A stretch of DNA of 64,000 nucleotides. Source: UBA7328 sp965247965. GTDB taxonomy: Bacteria > Bacteroidota > Bacteroidia > Chitinophagales > Saprospiraceae. This document shows, one piece after another, positions 44,240 to 53,680 of the stretch. Made by a program: the position numbers and the translations under genes. The stretch spans positions 310,001 to 374,000 of the forward strand of contig OZ252053.1 in assembly GCA_965247965.1 (NCBI GenBank), read 5' to 3'. Under the pieces are notes generated by a model. It did not search any database and was not told the origin of the DNA. It saw only the letters and a program-made list of their open reading frames with translations. Every line of letters begins with the position of its first letter. Position 1 is the first letter of the stretch.

Positions 44240-45949
44240 TTACCTCTCGCAATCTAAATTCGCTGTTATTTTGAAGATCATGCGCAAATTTGATCCAGGG
44301 AATATGGTTTCAGTTTTGTTGAGCAGGTCTGCAATCTGTTTGGCTGCATGATTAAATCTTGGTGCAGAAAGAGAGTGCAAGGTTATAGTCAGCGTTTTAC
44401 TCTTATAATCCGGAATCAAGTCAGCGTTGTTGCTGATGATTTGTTTGATGAACATTCTTTTTTCGTCTTTTGCCCTATTGAGGTGGTCACAAGCCACAGC
44501 TGCCACAGATGATTCTGCTCTGTAAGCGATCATCTTTATTACATTCATGAACAGTTTACTTTCGGTTTTTAACTTGTTATACCTTTTCTGCTCGGGCATA
44601 CGCTCAAGAGTTATTCTGGCAGGAATATCATTTCTGAGGGTGGCGATCTTGTTTTCTTCTTTTCGAAGAATATCAATTTTGTGTTTATACTTCATTTGTC
44701 TTTCGGTTATTTCAGGAAGTTTGTCAATTTTCTCATCCATAGCTAGTTCTGCAAGAGGGAAGAACTTGGCTTCTAACCGGGTGATCTTTTCCCTGAGTTT
44801 TTTCAGTTGGTTTGTTAATTTTCGGTATTGTGGGTTGACCACTTCCCGATTGGGATCAATACTTTCTACCCCAAATTGAATCATTTTATCAAAATCATAG
44901 TCTTGAATGAGGTAACTGAAGAAGTTTTCCTGACACCACCTTCCAAACATTCTGCCTGCTATCAATGCTATTCCCAAAGTAGGGTGAGTGGTGATAATAG
45001 CGGTTTGATGTTCACCCTTTTCAGACAAGCTTCTGATCTCTCTGAAAGTGTGTCCTCCAAGCGTTACTTCTTTCTCGCACAATTGCATGGTTACATCCTG
45101 GCTAAGTACTTGTGTATCAGTGGATTCAAAGTCATCTTTATTCCATGAATCTCGCACATCCTTGCGATATGTAATCACGGCTATTCTATACCTTTCCCAC
45201 AGGTGGTTAAAGAAAGCAGGTTCGTAAGCCTCCCTGTCAAAAATAAAGGTGCATTGAGGGCTTTGTCGATCATCATCCTCTTGTATCTCAGTAAGTAATT
45301 TGGTTTGTAGCATTTGTGGAATAATCAGGTCTTGTATTGCTTCTTTTATTTTCTCTGTCAATTGCCCTATCACCATCATAACAGGCATCCCTTGTGCATC
45401 GTGAACCCAATACTCCGTAGTGGCGCTTAAACACAATTTTTGTCTCGCAATATATTTGACAGGTAGATTAGCTTTGCCTCCATAATAGATCCGTTGGTGA
45501 CCATCTATATATAAAAAAGATGAGTCCTCATTATCCTCATCTCTATACCAGTGATCGATCAGAAGGTTGTTCAGTTCAACGGCTTTTTCCTGCTTGCTCA
45601 GCAAATCTATTTTCTCTCGCAAACACCGAACTTCTGGTATACGATCCAAGCCTATTATCCTGCCGATCTCCCCTGGTTTACATTGTTTGAGTTGTTCGGG
45701 ATTTTTGATGCGCAACAGGGCCATGAAGGCCAAAGTCAATAGTATCGACCTTAGTCCGTAATAGTGTGATGAAGGTAACTCATATACCTGTTTTGTCTTG
45801 AATAACCCATGCTCTATCAAGGCAGGTAAGAGGAATAATACCCCTGCTCCGCATAAAGCTTCGCTGTTGTCAAACTTCACCTCAGCATGACCAGACAACC
45901 CAAGAGATGCACCTATCCTGTCTTCAGAGCGGCTTGTGGCTATGCCCAT
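44240..45949 (-). CDS. DDE-type transposase ORF2, copy 2
   Basis: A 569-aa frame identical to the copy 1 protein except for one residue (QEDDDRQ instead of QEEDDRQ). As in copy 1, the frame is open upstream of its ATG to the A8 run, so it is probably expressed as a -1 fusion with the HTH ORF. Confidence 0.85.
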   Translation of the reverse strand: MGIATSRSEDRIGASLGLSGHAEVKFDNSEALCGAGVLFLLPALIEHGLFKTKQVYELPSSHYYGLRSILLTLAFMALLRIKNPEQLKQCKPGEIGRIIGLDRIPEVRCLREKIDLLSKQEKAVELNNLLIDHWYRDEDNEDSSFLYIDGHQRIYYGGKANLPVKYIARQKLCLSATTEYWVHDAQGMPVMMVIGQLTEKIKEAIQDLIIPQMLQTKLLTEIQEDDDRQSPQCTFIFDREAYEPAFFNHLWERYRIAVITYRKDVRDSWNKDDFESTDTQVLSQDVTMQLCEKEVTLGGHTFREIRSLSEKGEHQTAIITTHPTLGIALIAGRMFGRWCQENFFSYLIQDYDFDKMIQFGVESIDPNREVVNPQYRKLTNQLKKLREKITRLEAKFFPLAELAMDEKIDKLPEITERQMKYKHKIDILRKEENKIATLRNDIPARITLERMPEQKRYNKLKTESKLFMNVIKMIAYRAESSVAAVACDHLNRAKDEKRMFIKQIISNNADLIPDYKSKTLTITLHSLSAPRFNHAAKQIADLLNKTETIFPGSNLRMIFKITANLDCER

Positions 45950-46011
45950 CGGCGTAGATTGGTCTAGGTCATTGCGATCATTTAAGGTCGAGCCATTTCC
46001 ACCTTCACACT

Positions 46012-46473
46012 CTATTTTGAACTTTTTTTTAAAGTGCCTTTTTCAATGTGATAGCGTATCGACGATTCTGAAATCCCTTCTTGTTTTGAGATACTCAAAT
46101 TACTTTGTCTCTTATCCAGCTTCGATTGTATCCGCTCCACTAGTTTACCAACCATCTTGTATGCTTTGCCTTTTCTGGCATCAGGCCCGAAAAATCCAGA
46201 TTCTCCCTTCTCCTTGTATTTTCTATACGATCTTCTGACACTGTCTATACTCACTCCAAAAGCCCGCTGAACTTCAGCTCGGCTGCACAATCCTTTATCT
46301 ATAAAATTGCTAGTTATGAATCTGAAAGCATTAAGATCGTCACTCGAATGACTATATACAGGTAAGCCATTGGCTATGTATTGTACAATACCGTCTTGGG
46401 TGTGTACTCCAAGACAATGAGAGATCATCTTTGTATCTTTAGGGAAGAAGGGGAATTGTAACTGCATATACAA
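46012..46473 (-). CDS. HTH protein ORF1 of the two-ORF IS, copy 2
   Basis: A 153-aa protein, identical in translation to the copy 1 ORF1 with the same two HTH-like segments and A8 tail. Confidence 0.85.
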   Translation of the reverse strand: MYMQLQFPFFPKDTKMISHCLGVHTQDGIVQYIANGLPVYSHSSDDLNAFRFITSNFIDKGLCSRAEVQRAFGVSIDSVRRSYRKYKEKGESGFFGPDARKGKAYKMVGKLVERIQSKLDKRQSNLSISKQEGISESSIRYHIEKGTLKKSSK

Positions 46474-46553
46474 AAATATGAAGCAGTTTTAATTCGCGAG
46501 GTCTACTCCCTATTACCCTGAATTTATTGGGACGGGTAAGGAGTTCTGAGATT

Positions 46554-47078
46554 TGTCTTTATATCCCTGATCGCATCACTCGCTGATCGCTTTGGTCTAA
46601 ATCCATGTGAACTGTCTTCAAAATCGGCTTCAAATAACGGCTCTATTACCATCTTACATGCCATTTGGGCTACCCGATCTCTTATCGTCGGTATCCCTAA
46701 TGGCCTGGTCTTTCCGTTTGCTTTCGGTATATGTACTCGTCTTACTGGCTGTGGCTTGTACGTCCGCTTCCGTAGTGCTTCTTTTAGCTCCGTTAGAAAC
46801 TTCTCCAACCCTTTTCCCTCTATATCCTTAAACGTTTGTCCATCCACTCCAGGTGCCCCTCCATTTTCTTTTACTCCTTTGTACGACTCTACCAGAACAT
46901 AGTCCAGAAATACCTTGTCATACAGTATATAAAACCGGTATCCTTTCTCCCGCCTGGCTTTGAGATATAGCTTTCTCTGCAACTCCTGTACGCGTTCCAT
47001 AGTACTCATTTCACTTCGCCTCTTTGGCCATAGTGCTCCTTGTACTATTCGTATCTTTTTCTGATTACTTTTCGTCAA
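46554..47078 (-). pseudogene. ltrA: Group II intron reverse transcriptase/maturase, N-terminal part
   Basis: The frame reads GAPGVDGQTFKDIEGKGLEKFLTELKEALRKRTYKPQPVRRVHIPKANGKTRPLGIPTIRDRVAQMACKMVIEPLFEADFEDSSHGFRPKRSASDAIRDIKTN, which are RT blocks 0-2a of bacterial group II intron proteins. It is interrupted by IS copy 2 and continues at 44225 downward. The start ATG at 47078 gives MTKSNQKKIRIVQGALWPK, a normal length for these N-termini. Confidence 0.9.
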
Positions 47079-47564
47079 TTTGATAGTTCAGTTGTTGTTC
47101 GAATGCTTCTTCTGCTAGTAATGCCCCTTCACTCCAACAAGGTTGTGTTGTCCTTATCATCTTCACTACTATGGGCATCTCCGAATCCCTCATCATCCCA
47201 CGGCTAATGGAATACCGCGTAACGCGGCACGAGTTATGTTAGGGCCTCCCATGTTCATACGCGTCCCGTTCCAAGCACGCCACTCCATCTTACCCCGGAT
47301 AGCCCCTCATCTGTGCGTTGCCGTTGCCTCGATGAGAGTATCAGGTTTCACCATATCCGGTAGGTTGACCACTATCAATGTGTAACGAGGCCTTACTGGA
47401 TTCGCTTTCGCTGCGGCTTACTCAGACGCTTACCATGAACTTAGCACATTTCGTTTCCTCCATGTACCTCACGGCTGCTTCAGGGTGAACGGCAAATTTT
47501 CCTGTATAGTCCTTGCATACTATTGGGACTTTAAGTATTTATACACGTACGCTTCATGGCGTAC

Positions 47565-47629
47565 CAGATTACACAGATTGCACAGATTATTGCCTAAGGC
47601 AATTAATCCGTGTATATCCGAGAAATCTG
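47565..47629. repeat. Inverted 9-bp-phased array (CAGATT core)
   Basis: CAGATT occurs at 47565, 47574 and 47583, exactly 9 bp apart with 3-nt spacers ACA, GCA. A hairpin ATTGCC-TAA-GGCAAT (47588-47602) follows, then the complementary-type cores AATCCG (47605), TATCCG (47615) and AATCTG (47624). The whole can fold back on itself. It lies next to the group II intron's 5' end. Confidence 0.75.
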
Positions 47630-47802
47630 TGGCTTAAAACCTCTGCCGTAGGCAGCCTCGTAACATAATCCAAGGTTTATCATAAGCAATAAAACGAAAA
47701 GTTATTTTTTGAGCATTACTTAGTGGAAATATGAATGCTGTAATGATTTAGTGCTTTCTGTCATAGCTTCCAATGTTAATTTTTTATTATCGCATTATAT
47801 CA

Positions 47803-49476
47803 CTAATCCATTTGGTTTGCTAAGTTTGAACCTTCTGGCCATGGTTGCCCTTTTAACAAATCCCCGATTTCCACTTCACCTTTATCCATCACTCCACTCG
47901 ATGCATCGACTATTTTATAAGCTAATCGCGGCCTGAAAATCGGTTGGGATTCTACAAAAATGCACCTGAGTTCACCAGGCTCAAAACCGCACCTCTTTTG
48001 CAAAGAGTTGAGAAAATCAACCTGATGGAGGTGTCCATCTCCAAAATTCCAACCGAGCACCTGGCCGGCTAGTATTTCTCCTTCCTGCCAGATGTAGTTT
48101 TCAATATTGTCCACAGCTTTTGGAAGCAGATGATGCGTTGCTCTTCCATGTAAATGCATCATTCTAAACGAGATCAACCGGGACATCATCATTTCGGCTT
48201 CTTCCGGTTCATAAAAATTGAGCAACTGTTTTCTCATGGCTGGAGCCGCTTTTTTAATATATCTATCCAATTTTTCTTCAGCTTCCTCAGACCGAAACAG
48301 GTAGACACTGTATGCCCAATTGCCGGCATAGTAGCGCATGGCCAATAGAAATGAAATAAATCTGGGCCAAATGTTCCCTACAAGGGGCAAAATCAAAAGC
48401 CCAATGAGCAAAGGAAAGATCAATGCCAACGAATGAATATCAAAAATCCAAACATCAGCGGCTCCACCAAATAGTACCAAAGCACCATAAACCATCACAA
48501 CATTCCATTCCAATGGCACTCCCATAGGTATGCTCGATGTGATAAATACATGAAAGATCAGCATGATCATCAAGCCAATATTAGTAGTCAACCCTCCCGT
48601 GCCCAATATCAAAATCAGTGGAAAAGTATATTCTACAACTGTGCCCAAATGCGCAAGGAATTTTGCCAAGTTACTCGGATTTAAATCTTCTGGATACCTC
48701 TTGTACATCGTTTTCTTCAGCCATTTCGACTGCAGTACCGGACTATTGCTCACCATCACTGTTACAACACTAGGGAAGTGCTGATTTAATTTCGACGTCG
48801 CGGCCCAAAACCAAATAGCCAACCAGACCAGTTTCGTTCCTGAGATGGATTCTTCAGGGAACAGAAAGCAAACCAGGGCAATCCAATAATGCTCGGCACG
48901 CGCGGAGAGAAATAATGTGCGATCGAGCAGGCCCATTAGAGGAAGAAGAACAATGGTAGGGTATAATAAATCAGGTGTAACCTCTGCAGCCAACAAGCTT
49001 CTCGCAAGAAAAAGAATGTGGAAGACATAGAGGAATACGTCAAACCAACTCCGCGTATCACTTCCTACAACAGGCATCTTCGGAAAAAGGGGAAGTTTAA
49101 TCGTACCCGGCCTGAGATAGTAGAGCACTCCGCCAATTGGCGGCATGAACCGTCCGGTCAAGGGACCGCTTCCACAGCCGAATCCAAGATTTTCGTAGAG
49201 AATGCTCCAAATCAGCAATTTCAATAGAGCCTCCGGTTCGAGCCACCAAACGGAGATGTCATAAACGGTGCCCAAGTCATGCGAAAATGAACACCAAAAA
49301 AGCCACATTCCGACGTACACCACCATTTTAATAAAGTAAAACACTAAGGCCCCTGGCGGCGTACCGTATCCCTGAATAGCCCACGCCTGACAAAGCATTT
49401 TTACCCTTACGGCAAAGGGCTTGTTCTTCCATTTACTGAAGTCAAAAGGTAGAGGAGCAGGTTTCAAAAGGTTCAT
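47803..49476 (-). CDS. DUF3556-like multi-pass membrane protein
   Basis: A 557-aa protein with roughly nine to ten hydrophobic segments between residues 40 and 400, and a soluble C-terminal part (~400-557) containing RMMHLHGRATHHLLPKAVDN. The opening (LPFDFSKWKNKPFAVRVKMLCQAWAIQGYGTPPGALVFYFIKM) and GPLTGRFMPPIGGVLYYLRPGTIKLPLFP fit the DUF3556 family known from Actinobacteria. The match is from memory of the pattern. Function unknown. It stands alone; convergent sequence downstream is the intron flank. Confidence 0.7.
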   Translation of the reverse strand: MNLLKPAPLPFDFSKWKNKPFAVRVKMLCQAWAIQGYGTPPGALVFYFIKMVVYVGMWLFWCSFSHDLGTVYDISVWWLEPEALLKLLIWSILYENLGFGCGSGPLTGRFMPPIGGVLYYLRPGTIKLPLFPKMPVVGSDTRSWFDVFLYVFHILFLARSLLAAEVTPDLLYPTIVLLPLMGLLDRTLFLSARAEHYWIALVCFLFPEESISGTKLVWLAIWFWAATSKLNQHFPSVVTVMVSNSPVLQSKWLKKTMYKRYPEDLNPSNLAKFLAHLGTVVEYTFPLILILGTGGLTTNIGLMIMLIFHVFITSSIPMGVPLEWNVVMVYGALVLFGGAADVWIFDIHSLALIFPLLIGLLILPLVGNIWPRFISFLLAMRYYAGNWAYSVYLFRSEEAEEKLDRYIKKAAPAMRKQLLNFYEPEEAEMMMSRLISFRMMHLHGRATHHLLPKAVDNIENYIWQEGEILAGQVLGWNFGDGHLHQVDFLNSLQKRCGFEPGELRCIFVESQPIFRPRLAYKIVDASSGVMDKGEVEIGDLLKGQPWPEGSNLANQMD

Positions 49477-49575
49477 TAGAGCATTTTTTTGCGAATCTAT
49501 GATAGGTAATCAAAATGACAATCTAAACGAATTTTTGAGATGCAACCAAAGAACCTGAGTTTAACGGTTAATATT

Positions 49576-49606
49576 TTGATTGACATTGATATTGATATTG
49601 ATATTT
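49576..49606. repeat. TTGATA microsatellite
   Basis: TTGACA TTGATA TTGATA TTGATA TTTG: TTG every 6 bp with 3-nt spacers, between the membrane-protein gene and the T9SS cargo gene. The 223-bp gap shows no gene. Confidence 0.6.
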
Positions 49607-49699
49607 GAACAACAAGTGGGCGAATTAGGCTCCTTATGCCGTGGTTGACTGTCGTTCACTTTTGGCCGTTTTACCCGACGAAGCCTCGGCGTAGTCGGG

Positions 49700-51001
49700 C
49701 TACCGTATTAACAAAACTGACCCACTCAAAACTTCCCTAAAAACAGACGCATCCCCGCGAAAGCCTTCGTAGTCCAATACCCAGACATATTCTCCTTGGG
49801 CCACCTGCATACCACCAAAATTTCCGTCCCATACCTTCTTTTGATTATCGGATTCGAATAGTAATTGGCCCCATCGATCAAAAACCGAAAACCGTATCGA
49901 AATAATATCCAAACCGGAGACACCGAAAAAGTCATTGATACCATCGCCATTCGGACTGAAGGCATTGGCTACATATATTCGTGTAGGACATTGCTGGAGG
50001 ATAGTTATTGTGTCAAAACCTATGCAATCATTAATGTTTTTCACTTCTACAACATATTCTCCATCTGTAATCACTCTCGATTCTTCATCTGTTGAACCGT
50101 CCTGCCATCGATACGAAACATAATCACCAGCGTTCAAAATAATCTCGTCACCGTCGACTCCGCAGATAACTGTATCTCCGCCTAAAAAAGGTCTCGGATT
50201 TGCAAAAGCTTCGACCGCGATCTCTTCCGGAAATGTTTTGCAACCAGATATATTTCCAACTACCTCGTACAAACCTCCTCTATCAAGACTAACATTTTTC
50301 AGTTCCGGAAATTGCTCCTCTGCCTCAAATTCGCGGGGCCCGGACCATTCGAATCGAGCTCCTGTGAGATCGAAGGCGCCCAGCATTATATCCGTCCCTT
50401 CACATCCCGATTGATCCTCAATGACAGATATGTCTTGCCTTAGGGTGACCATGGCATCCCTGGTGATCGTGTCAATTTCATCAAAGCACAGATCCTCGAC
50501 AATCAGTTCTAGCGGATATGTGCCCAGACTGTTGTACAGATGCTCGAATCGATGTTGGCGAGTGGTAGTGCCATCCCCCAGGTCCCATTGGACTTGAAAT
50601 CGGTCGGGAGGAAGGCCGGTATCAAAGAATATGGTATCGTTCAGACAACCGCCTTCCGGTATAGGATTTTCATTGATCTCTGTGAACGAAGCGCCTCCGC
50701 TGTACGCATAAGATTCGATATCGCCATATCCGTACGCCATAGCGATAATTCCACAACCCTCGGAATAAAGGGTATGTGCCCCCACGCTTGTCGGTATTGT
50801 TGCGAAAAGAAATTTGCCTTCTTCGCCAATTGATTGAAAAATGGTGCCTCGGTCCACGAGGTTTTGCCCATCCATAAATATCAAATCTTCCTCGCCTTGC
50901 TTACAAATGACGTTGATGTAGTTTTCCACTATGTTCTGAAATCTGGAATTAAATAAAGTCACCGTATCCCTGATCTGCTCGACCGTATTGAGGATCACCA
51001 T
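49700..51001 (-). CDS. T9SS type B cargo protein, C-terminal frame (PKD and CHU_C domains)
   Basis: A 433-aa frame: the end of an IgGFc-binding-like beta domain, a PKD-like domain (FQVQWDLGDGTTTRQHRFEHLYNSLGTYPLELIVEDLCFDEI, about 125-190), further Ig-like segments, and a gliding-motility C-terminal (CHU_C) domain NAFSPNGDGINDFFGVSGLDIISIRFSVFDRWGQLLFESDN... that directs type IX secretion. The first residues MVILNTVEQIRDTV continue the upstream frame, which stops seven bases into this one. One missing base separates them, so this is the second half of a single ~760-aa gene. Confidence 0.9.
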   Translation of the reverse strand: MVILNTVEQIRDTVTLFNSRFQNIVENYINVICKQGEEDLIFMDGQNLVDRGTIFQSIGEEGKFLFATIPTSVGAHTLYSEGCGIIAMAYGYGDIESYAYSGGASFTEINENPIPEGGCLNDTIFFDTGLPPDRFQVQWDLGDGTTTRQHRFEHLYNSLGTYPLELIVEDLCFDEIDTITRDAMVTLRQDISVIEDQSGCEGTDIMLGAFDLTGARFEWSGPREFEAEEQFPELKNVSLDRGGLYEVVGNISGCKTFPEEIAVEAFANPRPFLGGDTVICGVDGDEIILNAGDYVSYRWQDGSTDEESRVITDGEYVVEVKNINDCIGFDTITILQQCPTRIYVANAFSPNGDGINDFFGVSGLDIISIRFSVFDRWGQLLFESDNQKKVWDGNFGGMQVAQGEYVWVLDYEGFRGDASVFREVLSGSVLLIR

Positions 51002-51990
51002 GAAGGATCACCTACATCCCCATTGCAAGCAGAGCCAATGATATACTGAGCAACAGAAATCGGTTTGCTGCCCACAATAAAAGCACCATTGCGTGATCGA
51101 AAATCAAAAAATTCGCCAGCATTTAAATCAATTTCATTAATGTTATTTCCTTCAATCCGCACCGTTGTATTGTTCTCAGAAGCGATAATTCGATAGAGTT
51201 CTTCGCTGGTATTAACAAAAGATGAAGCCACGTATCGCGTGCCCCAGGTGCTGATCGGGTACATCTGCTCAAGTAGATTGTCCATAGCGAAGCATCCTCG
51301 CGGAACCTGTGACCAGGGTGTACCCGCAAATAAAGAAAAATCCTTATCTCCTTCTACAAAAGTGCCGGTCAGATCGGTGAGCGCATCGTCGGATCGCACC
51401 TGGTACACTTCTCCGGCATTCAGAATCACAGTTTGCCTACTTCCTTGATTTCTTCCATTTTGAGTCCTACCTGTCAGTGTATAGTTTACGGTCGTCTCAT
51501 CTTCATTTGCCACTATTAGAAATTCGGATGGATAGACCCCGCCATCAAAAGAAACACCACTTGGAACACCGGTATAACTCACTACATAATAGGCATTGCC
51601 GATAGAGCTTTTGGGTAAGACCACCGACGCTTCCGATCGCATCCCAAAGTACTGATGCATATATACGGATGCCGGATCACTTGTGAGTATCTGAATTGCG
51701 TTGTCGTTGACAAATTCGGAACCTAGAGTTTCCACAAATCTTGGCAGTTCGAAAACGGTTACGTCATTAGCGGCAACAGTAAAATCGCGTGAAAATGCCC
51801 TTGCGGGAATTCTGATTAAGCCGCTGGTATTCACTCGAGAGGTGATCATCACGACCATAGTATTCTCACCCTCGTCGCGATGCTCCATAAATCCCAGCCA
51901 AAATTCGGTGCCTTCATTGGATTGACCCGAACTTGTTAATGGGAAAGCAAGTAAAAATCCCAGTAATAGTATACCAATAGATGATCTCAT
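50995..51990 (-). CDS. T9SS cargo protein, N-terminal frame (IgGFc-binding-like domain), frameshifted
   Basis: A 331-aa frame. Signal peptide MRSSIGILLLGFLLAFPLTSSGQ, then SNEGTEFWLGFMEHRDEG...VVMITSRVNTSGLIRIP and repeated beta units (DVTVFELPRF, ASVYMHQYFGMRSEASVVLP, YYVVSYTGV, FSLFAGTPWSQVP) typical of the IgGFc-binding N-terminal family. It ends ACNGDVGDPSW-stop; relatives continue GDPFMVILN, and here one base is missing in GATCC-TTCATG, after which the second frame carries MVILN. Either a real frameshift or a consensus error. Confidence 0.88.
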   Translation of the reverse strand: MRSSIGILLLGFLLAFPLTSSGQSNEGTEFWLGFMEHRDEGENTMVVMITSRVNTSGLIRIPARAFSRDFTVAANDVTVFELPRFVETLGSEFVNDNAIQILTSDPASVYMHQYFGMRSEASVVLPKSSIGNAYYVVSYTGVPSGVSFDGGVYPSEFLIVANEDETTVNYTLTGRTQNGRNQGSRQTVILNAGEVYQVRSDDALTDLTGTFVEGDKDFSLFAGTPWSQVPRGCFAMDNLLEQMYPISTWGTRYVASSFVNTSEELYRIIASENNTTVRIEGNNINEIDLNAGEFFDFRSRNGAFIVGSKPISVAQYIIGSACNGDVGDPSW

Positions 51991-52237
51991 TTAATTCGTA
52001 GCCGATGACTGTTCAAAAATAGAAATTGGTCTGAGCTGCTGCTGCACAAATCAAATCATTAAGTTGACAACTCAAAAACCATGGTATTCCTATCTTGGGA
52101 TTTTAATTTAAACTCAAAGGAATGTTTACGTCGGCCGCTCAAAATTTTATCTACTGTTTGCCAGAAGGGGTGACGTAAACATTTCGGTTGAACAATGCCG
52201 TGACCAGACTTTTACTTTAGGGTAAGGCTTAGACGAT

Positions 52238-52363
52238 TCAATACTTGATTGGGACTAAATAATAGCGATTATTTAATTTCGATACTGTTTTAATAGGTGT
52301 AGGCTGATCACTTTCATCCTTATTTTTATCGTTAGTCTTTTCAAGTGTATTTTTGGCGTCCAT
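52238..52363 (-). CDS. Possible 41-aa ORF downstream of the IS91-like genes
   Basis: The minus frame MDAKNTLEKTNDKNKDESDQPTPIKTV... ends LVPIKY. It is charged, without domain. It stands alone in the ~400-bp gap (52003-52402) between the IS91-like transposase stop and the T9SS gene start. It could be part of the element or chance; the rest of the gap shows nothing. Confidence 0.25.
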   Translation of the reverse strand: MDAKNTLEKTNDKNKDESDQPTPIKTVSKLNNRYYLVPIKY

Positions 52364-52402
52364 TTTGATTGTTTAACTCATAGATATTTCCTTCAGCATT
52401 GA

Positions 52403-53680
52403 TTATTTACTGTCTTGAGCAAGTGGTGATAATATGTTAGACACTTTTGAAGGTGACCTACAGTTGGGTATGCCTAAATATTGGTATATCCAACTTTTAT
52501 CCGATTTAACCTCTTGTATTGTGTATTCTGTGTTTTTACAATTGGAACATTGGAATGGCTTTGCTTTTAATAGTTGTGTAAGTATTTCAAATAACGTTCT
52601 GACCGTCTGACCATTTCTTTTTATTTCAACTGGCAATACCTCTTCTAATCTCTTTTTTGTGGCCGGTGCGTGCAATCCATATCGTCTGGATTTTTGAAAA
52701 TATGGAGGCAGTACATGTTGCATTATTTGATGGATAGCAACGAGTGGTTCTAATGATTTGATTGCCTTGGGTGCAGGATTGCCTGTTTGTTGCTTTTTAT
52801 AATCATTGTATATAATTTTCACTTTATTCTGGTCATGGAGATATTCTAATCTTGAGTTGCTTATGGCTACTTTATTTATATATCTGGCCAGATAACTTTC
52901 TAATACTTTTGTATCTATTGTTGGTCGTGTATTGTGTACTACCCATCTTTTACTTTTAAGTTCTGAATGGAGTATTTCATATGGTTGATGATAGTTGATT
53001 TCCTCCTTGTCAAAAAGACGTTTAAGTTCTTTGAGGAATATTTTTCTATAAACAGCTGATAGTTCACGGTAGCGAGCAATTTTATATTTGTGTTTTGGAT
53101 AATGCCACTTCCCATCTTTGGTTAGTCCTCCAAATGTAATTAGGCAATGGACATGTACATGATATTTCATGTCTGATCCAAAAGTGTGCAGGACTGATAT
53201 CATACCTGGTAAGGCCCCTAGATTGGAGCCATTTGCGCTTACTTGCCGAATGGTCTTCCAGGCAACTCGCATTAGCAAGCCATAGACTTTTGACTTATTG
53301 ACTCTTGCTAATCCATTGAGCTGATGTGGTAATGTAAAAGTGGTATGTACATATGGCACTTTATAAAGTTCGGCTCTTAATTTGTCCACCCATTGCTCTC
53401 GCTTGATACTTTGACAGATGGGACAGTGGCTATGTCCGCAAGAATAGTATATATAGTGTTTATGGTCACATCGATCGCATATGATGACCCTGCCTCCAAG
53501 TGCCGGGCTTTTGCATATCCGCATAGCTCGGATTAGCTTTATTTGCTGAACATATGGTTTGTAAATTCTTATATATTGCTCACCATGGCTTCGCATAAGA
53601 TGGCCTAAGTGATTCTCCTGTGAATATTGATTGTGAGTTTTTCGAAAGGATGGTTGATATGTCGCTGTCGCTTCTGACAC
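52403..53680 (-). CDS. IS91-family transposase (HUH type)
   Basis: A 425-aa Y2-type rolling-circle transposase. An N-terminal zinc-finger region (CDRCDHKHYIYYSCGHSHCPICQS) is followed by the HUH motif MKYHVHVHCLITFGG and the tyrosine region ESYLARYINKVAISNSRL. The C-terminal CSNCKN pair may be a second zinc site. It overlaps the end of the tyrosine recombinase gene by 76 bp. I cannot see defined oriIS/terIS ends; such elements leave no target duplication. Confidence 0.9.
   Translation of the reverse strand: MSEATATYQPSFRKTHNQYSQENHLGHLMRSHGEQYIRIYKPYVQQIKLIRAMRICKSPALGGRVIICDRCDHKHYIYYSCGHSHCPICQSIKREQWVDKLRAELYKVPYVHTTFTLPHQLNGLARVNKSKVYGLLMRVAWKTIRQVSANGSNLGALPGMISVLHTFGSDMKYHVHVHCLITFGGLTKDGKWHYPKHKYKIARYRELSAVYRKIFLKELKRLFDKEEINYHQPYEILHSELKSKRWVVHNTRPTIDTKVLESYLARYINKVAISNSRLEYLHDQNKVKIIYNDYKKQQTGNPAPKAIKSLEPLVAIHQIMQHVLPPYFQKSRRYGLHAPATKKRLEEVLPVEIKRNGQTVRTLFEILTQLLKAKPFQCSNCKNTEYTIQEVKSDKSWIYQYLGIPNCRSPSKVSNILSPLAQDSK

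Larger units (their letters stand above)
44231..46548 (-). mobile_element. Two-ORF insertion sequence, copy 2 (in the group II intron RT gene)
   Basis: The element is 2318 bp, same orientation and terminal repeats as copy 1 at 38368-40685. The target duplication is AGATT (44226-44230 and 46549-46553). The only base difference I noticed is at 45275 (A) against 39412 (C), changing Glu to Asp in ORF2. The near identity indicates very recent transposition or gene conversion. Confidence 0.93.
43594..47546 (-). mobile_element. Remnant group II intron (5' RNA part and interrupted RT gene)
   Basis: The RT gene (two parts above) is preceded on the minus strand by about 470 bp with intron-like elements (GGGAGGCCC, GGAACGGGACGCGTATGAAC, GGTGAAACCTGATACTC). 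The probable 5' end is GTGTAT at 47546-47541, resembling the GUGYG start, but this boundary is inferred. The 3' part (rest of the RT, domains V and VI) is absent because the IS21 cuts it, so the intron cannot splice or move. Confidence 0.7.
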
